Positions 15,501-30,015 of a DNA stretch of 64,000 bases are shown here, in pieces (position 1 is the stretch's first letter; each line of letters starts with the position of its first letter). The DNA is from Megalopta genalis. Lineage: Eukaryota; Arthropoda; Insecta; Hymenoptera; Halictidae. A program made the translations under genes and the position numbers. Under the pieces are notes generated by a model. That model made no database searches. It saw only the letters and a list, made by a program, of their open reading frames with translations, and was not told the origin of the DNA. Location: assembly GCF_051020955.1 (NCBI RefSeq), contig NW_027476112.1, positions 186,001 through 250,000 on the forward strand, read 5' to 3'.

Positions 15501-17211
15501 GAAGGCTTATCTTCGAATTCCATGCGAAACAAATGGTGTAGCTTCAAATACCTGTGATATACATGATTTAACATCAAATGCAGGCGAAGAAAACGAGTTA
15601 GCTTCAAATACATGCGTAATACATGATTTAGCATCAAATTCATTCGAAACACATGGTTTAGCTTAATATTCTTTGCGAAACAAATGGTTTAGCTTCAAAT
15701 ACTTGTTTGATACATGATTTAGCTTCAATTGCATGCGAAACAAACGAGTTAGCTTGAAATCCAAGCGAAACACATGATTTAGCTTCAATTCAATGCGAAG
15801 TAGAAGGCTTATTTTGAAATCCATGCGAATAAAATGGTTTAGCTTCAAATACTTGTGATATACATGATTTCGCTTCAACTGCATTGCGGAACAAACTAGT
15901 TAGTCTCAAATCCAAGCGAAACACATGATTTAGCTTCAAATCAATGCGAAGTAGAAGGCTTAGCTTCAAATCCATGCGAAACAAGTGGTTCAGCTTCAAA
16001 TACTTGTGATGTGCATGATTTAGTTTCAAATGCAAGCGAAACGAACGAGTTAGCTACAAATCCATGCGAAACACATGATTTAGCTTCTTATCAATGCGAA
16101 GTAGAAGGCTGATCTTCGAATCCTTGCGAAACAAATGGTTTATCTTCAAATACTTGTGATATACATGATTTAGCTTCGACAGCATGCAAAACTAACGAGT
16201 TAGCTTCAAATCTATGCGAAACGCATGATTTAGCTTCAAATTCATCCCAAACACATGGTTTAGCCTAATATTCATGCGAAACAAATGGTTCAGCTTCAAA
16301 TACTTGTGATATACATGATTTAGCTTCAACTGTATGCGAAACAAATGGTTCAGCTTCAAATACTTGTGATAAACATGATTTAGCTTCAACTGCATGCGAA
16401 ACAAACGTGTTAGCTTCAAATCCATACGAAACACATGATTTAGTTTCAAATCAACGCGAATTAGATGGCTTATATTCAAATTCATGCGAAACAAATGGTT
16501 TAGCTTCTAATATTTGTGATGTACATGATTTACCTTCAACTGCATGGGAAACTAACGAGTTAGCTTCAAATCCATGCGAAACACATGATTTAGCTTAAAA
16601 TCAATGCGAAGCAGAAGGCTTATTTTCAAATACATGCGAAACAAATGGTTTAGCTTCAAATACTTGTTTTATACATGATTTAGTTTCAACTGCATGCGAA
16701 ACAAACGAGTTAGCTTCAAATCCAAGCGAAAAACATGAGTTAGCATCAAGTCAACACGAAGTTGAAGGCTTAGCTTCAAATCCGTAGGAAACAAATGATT
16801 TAGCTTCAAATACTTGTTTTGTACATGATTTAGCTTCAACTGCATGCGAAACAAACGAGTTAGCTTCAAATCCAAGCGAAACATATGATTTAGCTTCAAA
16901 TCAATGCGAAGTAAAAGGCTGATCTCCGAATGCACGCGAAACAGATGGTTTAGCTTCAAATACTTGTGTTATACATGACTTAGCTTCCACAGCATGCGAA
17001 ACAAACGTGTTAGCTTCAAATCCATGCCAAATACATTATTTAGCTTCAATTCAATACGAAGTAGAAGGCTTATCATCGAGTCCATGCGAAACAAATGGTT
17101 CAGCTTCAAACACTTGTGATATACATGACTTACATTCAACAGCAAGAGAAACAAACGAGTTAGCTTCAAATCCATTCGAAACACATGATTTAGCATCAAA
17201 TCAATGCGAAG
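12541..17211 (+). repeat. Pair of ~0.86-kb duplicated segments 3,811 bp apart
   Basis: The segment 12,541-13,400 is nearly the same as 16,352-17,211. Shared rare variants include gataaacatgatttagc, caacgcgaattrgatggctt, ccatgccaaatacattatt and tcaattcaatacgaag. After about 17,211 the second copy jumps one 150-bp unit relative to the first and then resumes similarity, as expected for unequal exchange in register with the 150-bp unit. The spacing is 127 x 30 + 1, so the two copies lie in different reading frames. Confidence 0.75.
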
Positions 17212-18117
17212 TAGAAGGCTGATCTCCGAATCCACACGAAACAGATTGCTTGGCTTCAAATACTTGTGATGTACATGATTTAGCATCAACTGCATGCGAA
17301 ACAAACGTGTTAGCTTCAAATCCATGCGAAATACATGATTTAACTTCAATTCAATACGAAGTAGAAGGCTTATAAACGAATCCATGCGAAACAAATGGTT
17401 CAGCTTCAAATACTTGTGATATACGTGATTTAGCTTCAACTTCATGCGAAATCAACGAATAAGCTTCAAATCTTTTCGAAACACATGACTTATCTTCAAA
17501 TTCATTCGAAACACACGGTTTAGCTTAATATTCATGCCAAACAAAAGGTTCAGCCTCAAATACTTATGCTATACATGATTTAGCTTCAACTGCAGGCGAA
17601 AAAAACGAGTTAGCTTCAAATGCAAGCGAAATACATGATTTAGCTTCAAATCAATTCGAAGTAGAAGGCTTACCTTCGAATCCATGCGAAACTAATGGTT
17701 TAGCTTCAAACACTTGTGATATACGTGATTTACATTCAACAGCAAGAGCAACAAACGAGTTAGCTTCAAATCCATTCGAAACACATGATTTAGCATCAAA
17801 TCAATGCGAAGTAGAAGGCTTACCTTCGAATCCACACGAAACAGATGGTTTAGCTTCAAATACCTGTGATGTACATGATTTAGCATCAACTGCATGCGAA
17901 ACAAACGAATTAGCTTCAAATCCAAGCGAAACATATGATTTAGCTTCAAATCAATGCGAAGTAGAAGGCTGATCCCCGAATCCACACAAAACAGATTGTT
18001 TAGCTTCAATTATATGTGATATACATGATTTAGCTTCAAATGCATGCGAAACAAACGAGTTAGCTTCAAATCCATTCAAAACACATGATTTAGCTTCAAA
18101 TTCATTCGAAAGATATG

Positions 18118-18717
18118 GTTTAGCGTACTATTCATGGGAATCAAATGCTTCAGATTCAAACACTTGTGATGTACATGATATAGCTTCAAATGCAGGCGAA
18201 ACAAACGAGTTAGCTTCAAATCTTATGCGAAACACATGACTTAGCATCAAATCAATGCGAAGTAGAAGGCTTACCTTCGAATCCATGCGAAACAAATGGT
18301 TTAGCTTCAAACACTTGTGATATACATGATTTAGCTACAAATGCATGCGAAACAAACGAGTTAGCTTCAAATCCATTCAAAACACATGATTCAGCTTCAA
18401 ATTCATTCGAAAGACATGGTTTAGCGTACTATTCATGGGAATCAAATGCTTCAGATTCAAACACTTGTGATATACATGATATAGCTTCAAATGCAGGCGA
18501 AACAAACGAGTTAGCTTCAAATACATGCGAAACACATGACTTAGCATCAAATCAATGCGAAGTAGAAGGCTTACCTTCGAATCCATGCGAAACAAATGGT
18601 TTAGCTTCAAACACTTGTGATATACATGATTTAGCTTCAAATGCATACGAAACAAACGAGTTAGCTTCAAATCCATTCAAAACACATGATTCAGCTTCAA
18701 CTGCATGCGAAACAAAC
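18118..18717 (+). repeat. 300-bp tandem duplication (two-unit repeat)
   Basis: The rare string tagcgtactattcatgggaa occurs at 18,121 and 18,422, each followed by tcaaatgcttcagattcaaa. The first copy carries an extra base in caaatcttatgcgaaac (near 18,220), giving a spacing of 301 before that base and 300 after it. A related, more diverged version is seen near 15,207. This is a two-unit (2 x 150 bp) duplication. Confidence 0.75.
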
Positions 18718-21700
18718 GAGTTAGCTTCAAATCCAAGCGACACACATGATTTATGTTCAAATCAATGCGAAGTAGAAGGCTTAGCTTCAAATCGATGCGA
18801 ATCAAATGGTTTAGCTTCTAATACTTGTGATATACATGATTTAGCTTCAACTGCTTGCGAAACAAACGAGGCAGCTTCAGATCCAAGAGAAACACATAAT
18901 TTAGATTCAAATCAATGCGATGTAGAATGCTCGGCCTCAAATCAATGCGAAACAAATGGTTTAGCTTCAAATACTTGTGCTATACATGATTTACATTCAA
19001 AAGCAAGCAATACAAACGAGTTAGCTTCAAATCCATGAGAAACATATGATTTAGGATTAAATCAATGCGAAGTTGAAGGCTTAGCTTCATATCCATGCGA
19101 AACAGAAAGTTAAGATTCTAATACTTGTGACATACATGATTTAGTTTCAACTGCATGCGAAACTAACGAGTTAGTTTCAAATACAACCGAAACACACGAT
19201 TCCGCTTCAAATCAGTGCGAAGCAGAAGTCTGATCTTCGAATCCATGGGAAACAATTGGTTTAGCTTCAAATATTTGTGATAAACATGATTTAGTTTCAA
19301 CTGCATGCGAAACAAACGAATTAGCTTTAGATCCAAGCGAAACACATGATTTAGATTCAAATCAATGCGAAGTAGAAGACTTAGCTTCAAATACATGAGA
19401 AAGAAATGGTTACCTTCGAATCAATTGGAAGTAGAAGGCTTAGCTTAAAATCCAAGCGAAACACATGATTTGGATTCAACTCAATGCGAAGTAGAAGGCT
19501 TAGCTTCAAATCCATGCGACACGAATGATTTGGCTTCAAATACTTGTGATATAAATGATTTAGATTCAACTGCATGCGAGACAAACGAGTTGGGTTCCAA
19601 TCAATGCGAAACAAATGCTTCAGCTTCAAATACTTGTGATATACATGATTTAGCTTCAACTGCATGCGAAATAATCGAGTTAGCTTCAAATCCAAGCGAG
19701 ACACACGATTTAGATTCAAATTCATGCAAAGTAGAAGGCGTAGCTTCAAATCCATGCGAATCAAATGGTTTAGCTTCAAATACTTGTGATATACATGATT
19801 TATATTCAACTGCATGCGACACAAATGAGTTAGCTTCGAATCCATGCGAAACGAATGATTTAGCTTCAAATAAATGCGAATATAAGTGATATAGCTTGAA
19901 ATGCTTGGGAAACAAACGAGTTAGCTTTAAATCCACGCAAAAGACATGATTTACCTTCAAATCAATGCGAAGTAGAAGGCTTAGTTTGAAATACATGCAA
20001 CTCAAGTTCTTTAGCTTCAAATACTTATGATATACATTATTTAGATTCAAATGCAGGCGAAACAAACGAGTTAGCTTCAAATCCTTTCGAAACATTTGAT
20101 TTACCATCAACTTCATTCGAAACACATGGTTTAGCTTAATATTCATGCCAAACAAATGGGTCAGCTTCAAATACTTATGATATACATGATTTAGCTTCGA
20201 CTGCATGCGAAACAAACGAGTTAGCTTCAAATCCAAGCGAAACACATGATTTAGCTTCAAGTCAATGCGATGTAGAAGGCTGATCTTCGAATCCACACGA
20301 AACAGATGGTTTACCTTCAAATACTTGTAATATACATGATTTGGTTTCAACAGCATGCGAAACAAACGTGTTAGCTTCAAATCCATGCGAATCAAATGGT
20401 TTAGCTTCAAATAAATGCGAATATAAGTGATATAGCTTCAAATGCTTGGGAAACAAACGAGTTATCTTTAAATCCATGCAAAAGACATGATTTACCTTAA
20501 AATCAATGCGAAGTAGAAGGCTTAGTTTGAAATCCATGCGACTCAAGTTCTTTAGCTTCAAATACTTATGATATACATTATTTAGATTCAACTGCATGCG
20601 AAAGAAACGACTTAGCTTCAAATCCATGCGAAACACATGATTTAGCTTCAAATCCATGCGAAACACATGGTTTAGATTAAAATTCATGCAAAGTAGAAAG
20701 CGTAGCTTCAAATCCATGCGAAACGATTGGTTTAGATTCAAATACTTGTTTTATAGATGATTTAGCTTAAACTGCATGCGAAACAAACGTGTTAGCTTCA
20801 AATCCATGCGAATCAAATGGTTTAGCTTCAAATACTTGTGATATACATGATTTATATTCAACTGCATGCGACACAAACGAGTTAGCTTCGAATCCATGCG
20901 AAACGAATGATTTAGCTTCAAATAAATGCGAATATAAGTGATATAGCTTCAAATGCTTGGGAAACAAACGAGTTAGCTTTAAATCCATGCTAAAGACATG
21001 ATTTACCTTCAAATCAATGCGAAGTAGAAGGCTCAGTTTGAAATCCATGCGACTCAAGTACTTTAGCTTCAAATAATTATGATATACATTATTTTGATTC
21101 AAATGCAGGCGAAACAAAAGAGTTAGCTTCAAATCGATGCGAATCACATGATTTAGCTTATAATCAATGCGAAGCAGATTGCTGATCGTCGAATCCACGC
21201 GAAACAAACGAGGTAGCTTCAAATACAAGCGAAACACATGATTCACCTTCAAATCAATGCGAAGTAGAAGGCTTAGTTTCAAATCCATGCGAAACAAATG
21301 CTTCAGCTTCAAATACTTTTGATATACGTGATTTAGCTTCAACTGCATGCGAAACCAACGAATTAGCTTAAAATCCTTTCGAAACACATGATTTAGCTTC
21401 AAATTCATTCGAAACTCATTGTTTAGCTTAATATTCATGCCAAACAAATGGTTCAGTTTCAAATACTTATGATACACATGATTTAGCTTCATCTGCATGC
21501 GAAACAAACGACTTAGCTTCAAATCCATGCGAAACACATGATTTAGCTTCAAATAAACCCGAAGTAGGAGGCTGATTTTCGAATCCATGCGAAACAAATA
21601 GCTCAGGCTCAAATACTTGTGTTATACTTGATTCAGCTTCAACTGCATGCGAAACAAACGAGTTAGCTTCAAATCCAAGCGAAACACATGATTTATCTTC

Positions 21701-21972
21701 AAATCAATGCGAAGTAGAAGGCTTAACTTCAAATCCAAGCGAATCAAATGGTTTAGCTTCAAATACTTGTGATATACATGATTTATATTCAACTGCATGC
21801 GACACAAACGAGTTAGCTACGAATCCATGCGAAACGAATGGTTTAGCATCAAATAAATGCGAATATAAGTGATATAGCTTCAAATGCTTGGGAAACAAAC
21901 GAGTTATCTTTAAATCCATGCAAAAGACATGATTTACCTTAAAATCAATGCGAAGTAGAAGGCTTAGTTTGA

Positions 21973-23984
21973 AATCCATGCGACTCAAGTTCTTTAGCTT
22001 CAAATACTTATGATATACATTATTTAGATTCAACTGCATGCGAAAGAAACGACTTAGCTTCAAATCCATGCGAAACACATGATTTAGCTTTAATTCAATG
22101 CGAAGTAGTAGGCTTATCTTCGAATCCATGCGAAACAAATGGTTTAGCTTCAAATACTTGTGATATACATGATTTAGCTTCAAATGCAGGCGAAACAAAC
22201 GAGTTAGATTCAAATCGATGCAAATGACATGATTTAACTTAAAATCAATGCGAAGCAGATGGCTGATCGTCGAATCCATGCAAAACAAACGAGTTAGCTT
22301 CAAATACAAGCGAAACACATGATTCACCTTCAAAACAATGCGAAGTAAAAGGCTTAGTTTCAAATCCATGCGAAACAAATGCTTCAACTTCAAATACTTG
22401 TGATATACGTGATTTAGCTTCAACTGCATGCGAAACCAACGAATTTGCTTAAAATCCTTTCGAAACACATCATTTAGCTTCAAATTCATTTGAAACACAT
22501 TGTTTAGCTTAATATTCATGCCAAACAAATGGTTCAGTTTCAAATACTTATGATATACATGATTTAGCTTCATCTGCATGCGAAACAAACGACTTAGCTT
22601 CAAATCCATGCGAAACACATGATTTAGCTTCAAATAAACCCGAAGTAGGAGGCTGATTTTCGAATCCATGCGAAACAAATGGCTCAGGCTCAAATACTTG
22701 TGTTATACTTGATTCAGCTTCAACTGCATGCGAAACAAACGAGTTAGCTTCAAATCCAAGCGAAACACATGATTTATCTTCAAATCAATGCGAAGTAGAA
22801 GGTTTAGCTTCAAATCCAAGCGAATCAAATGGTTTAGCTTCAAATACTTGTGATATACATGATTTATATTCAAATGCATGCGACACAAACGAGTTAGCTT
22901 CGAATCCATGCGAAACGAATGATCTAGCTTCAAATAAATGCGAATATAAGTGATATAGCTTCAAATGCTTGGGAAACATACGAGTTAGCTTTAAATCCAT
23001 GCAAAAGACATGATTTACCTTCAAATCAATGCGAAGTAGAAGGCTTAGTTTGAAATCCATGCGACTCAAGTTCTTTAGCCTCAAATAATTATGATATACA
23101 TTATTTTGATTCAAATGCAGGCGAAACAAAAGAGTTAGCTTCAAATCGATGCAAATCACATGATTTAGCTTATAATCTATGCGAAGCAGATTGCTGATCG
23201 TCGAATCCACGCGAAACAAACGAGGTAGCTTCAAATACAAGCGAAACACATGATTCACCTTCAAATCAATGCGAAGTAGAAGGCTTAGTTTCAAATCCAT
23301 GCGAAACAAATGCTTCAGCTTCAAATACTTGTGATATACGTGATTTAGCTTCAACTGCATGCGAAACCAACGAATTAGCTTAAAATCCTTTCGAAACACA
23401 TGATTTAGCTTCAAATTCATTCGAAACACATTGTTTAGCTTAATATTCATGCCAAACAAATGGTTCAGTTTCAAATACTTATGATACACATGATTTAGCT
23501 TCATCTGCATGCGAAACAAACGACTTAGCTTCAAATCCATGCGAAACACATGATTTAGCTTCAAATAAACCCGAAGTAGGAGGCTGATTTTCGAATCCAT
23601 GCGAAACAAATAGCTCAGGCTCAAATACTTGTGTTATACTTGATTCAGCTTCAACTACATGCGAAACAAACGAGTTAGCTTCAAATCCAAGCGAAACACA
23701 TGATTTATCTTCAAATCAATGCGAAGTAGAAGGCTTAACTTCAAATCCAAGCGAATCAAATGGTTTAGCTTCAAATACTTGTGATATACATGATTTATAT
23801 TCAACTGCATGCGACACAAACGAGTTAGCTTCGAATCCATGCGAAACGAATGATTTAGCTTCAAATAAATGCGAATATAAGTGATATAGCTTCAAATGCT
23901 TGGGAAACATACGAGTTAGCTTTAAATCCATGCAAAAGACATGATTTACCTTCAAATCAATGCGAAGTAGAAGGCTTCGTTTGA
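21973..23984 (+). repeat. 2,012-bp higher-order repeat, copy 1
   Basis: Position 21,973 onward is almost base-for-base the same as 23,985 onward. Every landmark ORF pair in the two copies is offset by exactly 2,012 bp (for example 22,703 and 24,715; 22,785 and 24,797). The unit holds two versions of the phase-breaking subunit. Sequence just upstream (about 20,767-21,972) is a more diverged relative of the same unit. The period is 67 x 30 + 2, so it is not a whole number of subunits or codons. Confidence 0.85.
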
Positions 23985-25985
23985 AATCCATGCGACTCAA
24001 GTTCTTTAGCTTCAAATACTTATGATATACATTATTTAGATTCAACTGCATGCGAAAGAAACGACTTAGCTTCAAATCCATGCGAAACACATGATTTAGC
24101 TTTAATTCAATGCGAAGTAGTAGGCTTATCTTCGAATCCATGCGAAACAAATGGTTTAGCTTCAAATACTTGTGATATACATGATTTAGCTTCAAATGCA
24201 GGCGAAACAAACGAGTTAGATTCAAATCGATGCAAATGACATGATTTAACTTAAAATCAATGCGAAGCAGATGGCTGATCGTCGAATCCATGCAAAACAA
24301 ACGAGTTAGCTTCAAATACAAGCGAAACACATGATTCACCTTCAAAACAATGCGAAGTAAAAGGCTTAGTTTCAAATCCATGCGAAACAAATGCTTCAAC
24401 TTCAAATACTTGTGATATACGTGATTTAGCTTCAACTGCATGCGAAACCAACGAATTTGCTTAAAATCCTTTCGAAACACATCATTTAGCTTCAAATTCA
24501 TTTGAAACACATTGTTTAGCTTAATATTCATGCCAAACAAATGGTTCAGTTTCAAATACTTATGATATACATGATTTAGCTTCATCTGCATGCGAAACAA
24601 ACGACTTAGCTTCAAATCCATGCGAAACACATGATTTAGCTTCAAATAAACCCGAAGTAGGAGGCTGATTTTCGAATCCATGCGAAACAAATGGCTCAGG
24701 CTCAAATACTTGTGTTATACTTGATTCAGCTTCAACTGCATGCGAAACAAACGAGTTAGCTTCAAATCCAAGCGAAACACATGATTTATCTTCAAATCAA
24801 TGCGAAGTAGAAGGTTTAGCTTCAAATCCAAGCGAATCAAATGGTTTAGCTTCAAATACTTGTGATATACATGATTTATATTCAACTGCATGCGACACAA
24901 ACGAGTTAGCTTCGAATCCATGCGAAACGAATGATCTAGCTTCAAATAAATGCGAATATAAGTGATATAGCTTCAAATGCTTGGGAAACATACGAGTTAG
25001 CTTTAAATCCATGCAAAAGACATGATTTACCTTCAAATCAATGCGAAGTAGAAGGCTTAGTTTGAAATCCATGCGACTCAAGTTCTTTAGCCTCAAATAA
25101 TTATGATATACATTATTTTGATTCAAATGCAGGCGAAACAAAAGAGTTAGCTTCAAATCGATGCAAATCACATGATTTAGCTTATAATCTATGCGAAGCA
25201 GATTGCTGATCGTCGAATCCACGCGAAACAAACGAGGTAGCTTCAAATACAAGCGAAACACATGATTCACCTTCAAATCAATGCGAAGTAGAAGGCTTAG
25301 TTTCAAATCCATGCGAAACAAATGCTTCAGCTTCAAATACTTGTGATATACGTGATTTAGCTTCAACTGCATGCGAAACCAACGAATTAGCTTAAAATCC
25401 TTTCGAAACACATGATTTAGCTTCAAATTCATTCGAAACACATTGTTTAGCTTAATATTCATGCCAAACAAATGGTTCAGTTTCAAATACTTATGATACA
25501 CATGATTTAGCTTCATCTGCATGCGAAACAAACGACTTAGCTTCAAATCCATGCGAAACACATGATTTAGCTTCAAATAAACCCGAAGTAGGAGGCTGAT
25601 TTTCGAATCCATGCGAAACAAATAGCTCAGGCTCAAATACTTGTGTTATACTTGATTCAGCTTCAACTACATGCGAAACAAACGAGTTAGCTTCAAATCC
25701 AAGCGAAACACATGATTTATCTTCAAATCAATGCGAAGTAGAAGGCTTAACTTCAAATCCAAGCGAATCAAATGGTTTAGCTTCAAATACTTGTGATATA
25801 CATGATTTATATTCAACTGCATGCGACACAAACGAGTTAGCTTCGAATCCATGCGAAACGAATGATTTAGCTTCAAATAAATGCGAATATAAGTGATATA
25901 GCTTCAAATGCTTGGGAAACATACGAGTTAGCTTTAAATCCATGCAAAAGACATGATTTACCTTCAAATCAATGCGAAGTAGAAG
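23985..25985 (+). repeat. 2,012-bp higher-order repeat, copy 2
   Basis: This is the second copy of the 2,012-bp unit. It diverges from the first at about 25,985, where agaagtcttttcttcg replaces agaaggcttcgtttg. Only scattered substitutions separate the copies, for example one that changes Val to Phe in a minus-strand reading near 23,700. The duplication is therefore recent compared with the 10-20% differences seen between ordinary neighbouring 150-bp units. Confidence 0.85.
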
Positions 25986-26719
25986 TCTTTTCTTCGAATC
26001 CATGCGAATCAAATGGTTTAGCTTCAAATATTTCTGATATACATGATTTAGCTTAAAATGCAGACGAAACAAACGAGTTAGCTTCATAGCCAAGCGAAAC
26101 ACATGATTTAGCGTCAAAGTCATGCGAAACACACGGTTTAGCTTAATATTCATGCGAAACAAATGCTTCAGCTTCAAATACTTGTGATATACATGATTTT
26201 GCTTCAACTGCATGCGAAATAATCGAGTTAGCTTCAAATCCATGCGAAACACATGATTTGGTTACAAATTCATGCAAAGTAGAAGGCATAGCTACAAATA
26301 CATTCGAAACACATGAATTAGATTCAAATCAATGCGATTCACACGATTTATCTTCAAATCAATGCGAAGTAGAAGGCATATCTTCAAATCCATGCGAAAC
26401 AAATGGTTCAGGCTCAAATACTTGTGTTATACATGACTTAGCTTCAACAGTATGCGAAACAAACGAGTTAGTTTCAAATACAAGCCAAACACATGATTTA
26501 GCTTCAAATCAATGCGATGTAGAAGGCTTATCTTCGAATCCATGCGAAACAAATGGTTTATCTTCAAATACTTGTGACATACTTGATTTAGCTTCAACAG
26601 CATGCGAAACAAACGAGTTAGCTTCAACTCCAAGCGAAAAACATGATTTGGCTTCAAATCAATGCGAATTAGAAGGCTTATCTTCGAATCCATGCGAAAC
26701 AATTGGTTTAGCGTCAAAT

Positions 26720-29700
26720 ACTTGTGATATACATGATTTAGCTTCAACAGCATGCGAAACAAACGAGTTAGCATCAAATCCATTCGAAACACATGGTTTA
26801 GATTCAAATCAGTGCGAAGTAGTAGGTTTAGCTTCAAATCCATGCGAAGCAAATGGTAAGGCATCAAAAACTTGTGATATACGTGATTTTGCTTAAAATG
26901 CAGGCGAAACAAACGAGTTAGCTTCATAGCCAAGCGAAACACATGATTTATCGACAAATTCATGCGAAACACATGGTTTAGCTTAATATTCATGCGAAAC
27001 AAATGGTTTATCTTTAAATACTTGTGATATACATGATTTAGCTTCAAATCAATGCGAAGTAGAAGGCCTAGATTCAAATCCATGCGAATCAAATGATTTA
27101 GCTTCAAATACTTGTGATATACATGATTTAGCTTCAACTGCATGCGAAATAATCGAGTTAGCTTCAAATCCAAACGAAACACATGACTTAGCTGCAAATC
27201 AATGCGAAGCAGAAGGCTGATCTTCAAATCCATGCGAAACAAATGGTTTAGCTTCAATTACTTGCGATATACATGATTTAGCTTCAACTGCATGCGAAAC
27301 AAACGAGTTAGCTTCAAATCCATGCGAAACACACGATTTAGCTTCAAATCAAAGCGAAGTAGAAGGCTTATCTTCAAATCCAAGCGAAACAAATTATTTA
27401 GCTTCAAATCAATGCGAAGTAGAAGGCTTAGCTTCAAATCCATGCGAATCAAATGGTTTAGCTTCAAATACTTGTGATATACATGATTTAGCTTCAACTG
27501 CAAGCGAAACAAACGAGCTAGCTTCAAATCCAACCGAAAATGTGATATAGCATCAAGACAACGCGAAGATGAAGGCTTAGCTTCAAATACATGCGAAACA
27601 AGTGGTTTAGCTTCAAATACTTGTGATATACGTGATTTAGCTTCAACAGCATGCGAAACAAACGAGTTAGCATCAAATCCATTCGAAACACATGGTTTAG
27701 ATTCAAATCAGTGCAAAGTAGAAGGCTTAGCTTCAAATCCATGCGAAGCAGATGGTATAGCATCAAATAATTGTGATATACATGATTTAGATTCAACTGC
27801 ATGCGAAAAAAACGAGTTAGCTTCAAATCCATGCGAAACACATGGTTTAGATTCAAATCAGTGCGAAGTAAAAGGCTTAGCTTTAAATCCATGCGAAGCA
27901 AATGGTTTAGCTTCAAATACTTGTGATATTCATGATTTGGCTTCGACAGCATGCGAATCAAACGAGTTAGCATCAAATCCATTCGAAACACATGGTTTAG
28001 ATTCAAATTAGTGCAAAGTAGAAGGCTTAGCTTCAAATCCATGCGAAGCAAATGGTATAGCATCAAATACTTGTGATATAATTGATTTAGATTCAACTGC
28101 ATGTGAAACAAACGAGTTAGCTTCAAATCCATTCGAAAAACATGATTTAGCTTCAAATCAATGCGAAGTAGAAGGCTGATATTCGGATCCATGCGAAACA
28201 AATGGTTTAGCATCAATTACTTCTGACATACTTGATTTAGCTTCAACAGCATGCGAAGCAAACGAGTTAGTTTCAAATCCATGCGAAACACATGATTTAG
28301 CTTCAAATCAATGCGAATTAGAAGGCTTATCTTCGAATCCATGCGAAACAAATGGTTTAGCTTCAAACACCTGCGATATACATGTTTTAGCTTCAACTGC
28401 ATGCGAAAGAAACGACTTAGCTTCAAATCCATGCGAAAGACATGGTATAGCTTCAAATCAAAGCGAAGTAGAAGGCTTATCTTCGAAACCATGCGAAGCA
28501 AATGGTTTAGGATCAAATACTTGATATATACACGATTTAGATTCAACAGCTTGCGAAACAAACGAGATAGCTTAAAATCCATTCGAAAGACATGGTTTAG
28601 GTAAAAATCAGTGCAAAGTAGAAGGCTTAGCTTCAAATCCATGCGAAGCAAATGCTGTAGCTTCAAATACTTGTGATATACATGATTTAGCTTCAACAGC
28701 ATGCGAAACAAACGAGTTAGCATCAAATCCATTCGAAACACATGGTTTAGATTCAAATCAGTGCGAAGTAGTAGGTTTAGCTTCAAATCCATGCGAAGCA
28801 AATGGTAAGGCATCAAAAACTTGTGATATACGTGATTTTGCTTAAAATGCAGGCGAAACAAACGAGTTAGCTTCATAGCCAAGCGAAACACATGATTTAT
28901 CGACAAATTCATGCGAAACACATGGTTTAGCTTAATATTCATGCGAAACAAATGGTTTATCTTTAAATACTTGTGATATACATGATTAAGCTTCAAATCA
29001 ATGCGAAGTAGAAGGCCTAGATTCAAATCCATGCGAATCAAATGATTTAGCTTCAAATACTTGTGATATACATGATTTAGCTTCAACTGCATGCGAAATA
29101 ATCGAGTTAGCTTCAAATCCAAACGAAACACATGATTTAGCTGCAAATCAATGCGAAGCAGAAGGCTGATCTTCAAATCCATGCGAAACAAATGGTTTAG
29201 CTTCAAATACTTGCGATATACATGATTTAGCTTCAACTGCATGCGAAACAAACGAGTTAGCTTCAAATCCATGCGAAACACATGATTTAGCTTCAAATCA
29301 AAGCGAAGTAGAAGGCTTATCTTCAAATCCAAGCGAAACAAATTATTTAGCTTCAAATCAATGCGAAGTAGAAGGCTTAGCTTCAAATCCATGCGAATCA
29401 AATGGTTTAGCTTCAAATACTTGTGATATACATGATTTAGCTTCAACTGCATGCGAAACAAACGAGCTAGCTTCAAATCCAACCGAAAATGTGATATAGC
29501 ATCAAGACAACGCGAAGATGAAGGCTTAGCTTCAAATACATGCGAAACAAGTGGTTTAGCTTCAAATACTTGTGATATACGTGATTTAGCTTCAACAGCA
29601 TGCGAAACAAACGAGTTAGCATCAAATCCATTCGAAACACATGGTTTAGATTCAAATCAGTGCAAAGTAGAAGGCTTAGCTTCAAATCCATGCGAAGCAG

Positions 29701-30015
29701 ATGGTATAGCATCAAATACTTGTGATATACATGATTTAGATTCAACTGCATGCGAAAAAAACGAGTTAGCTTCAAATCCATGCGAAACACATGGTTTAGA
29801 TTCAAATCAGTGCGAAGTAAAAGGCTTAGCTTTAAATCCATGCGAAGCAAATGGTTTAGCTTCAAATACTTGTGATATACATGATTTAGCTTCGACAGCA
29901 TGCGAATCAAACGAGTTAGCATCAAATCCATTCGAAACACATGGTTTAGATTCAAATTAGTGCAAAGTAGAAGGCTTAGCTTCAAATCCATGCGAAGCAA
30001 ATGGTATAGCACCAA
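26720..30015 (+). repeat. 1,949-bp tandem duplication (second copy partial)
   Basis: Copy 1 spans about 26,720-28,668. Copy 2 begins at about 28,669 and stays nearly identical until about 30,015, where gcatcaaatac becomes gcaccaaatac. Landmarks such as agtaggtttagcttcaaatc and aaccgaaaatgtgatatagc recur at an offset of 1,949. The period is 65 x 30 minus 1, so the copies are in different reading frames. Confidence 0.8.

Larger units (their letters stand above)
12531..19400 (+). repeat. Satellite block C
   Basis: Diagnostic variants include aaacaaacgtgttagcttc, cacgaaacagattg, the tail aatacttgtgttatacatga, and tattcatgggaatcaaatg. This block has more insertions and deletions than the others and many units in which a subunit is altered (for example ggcgaaacaaacg in place of atgcgaaacaaacg). 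Its subunits keep the 30-bp rhythm. The segment at about 12,541-13,400 matches about 16,352-17,211 (separate entry). Confidence 0.75.
19401..26250 (+). repeat. Satellite block D, marked by the gaatataagtgatatag variant
   Basis: The block is recognised by an aberrant subunit, aaatgcgaatataagtgata, which breaks the 30-bp phase. It occurs near 19,871, 20,412, 20,922, 21,852, 22,933, 23,865, 24,945 and 25,877. It is usually followed by aaatgcttgggaaaca and by ccatgcaaaagacatgattt. In minus-strand translations the aberrant subunit switches the reading from the LKL-type frame to the FEAK-type frame. Later spacings alternate between about 930 and 1,080 bp, adding up to the 2,012-bp repeat listed separately. 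Confidence 0.85.
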
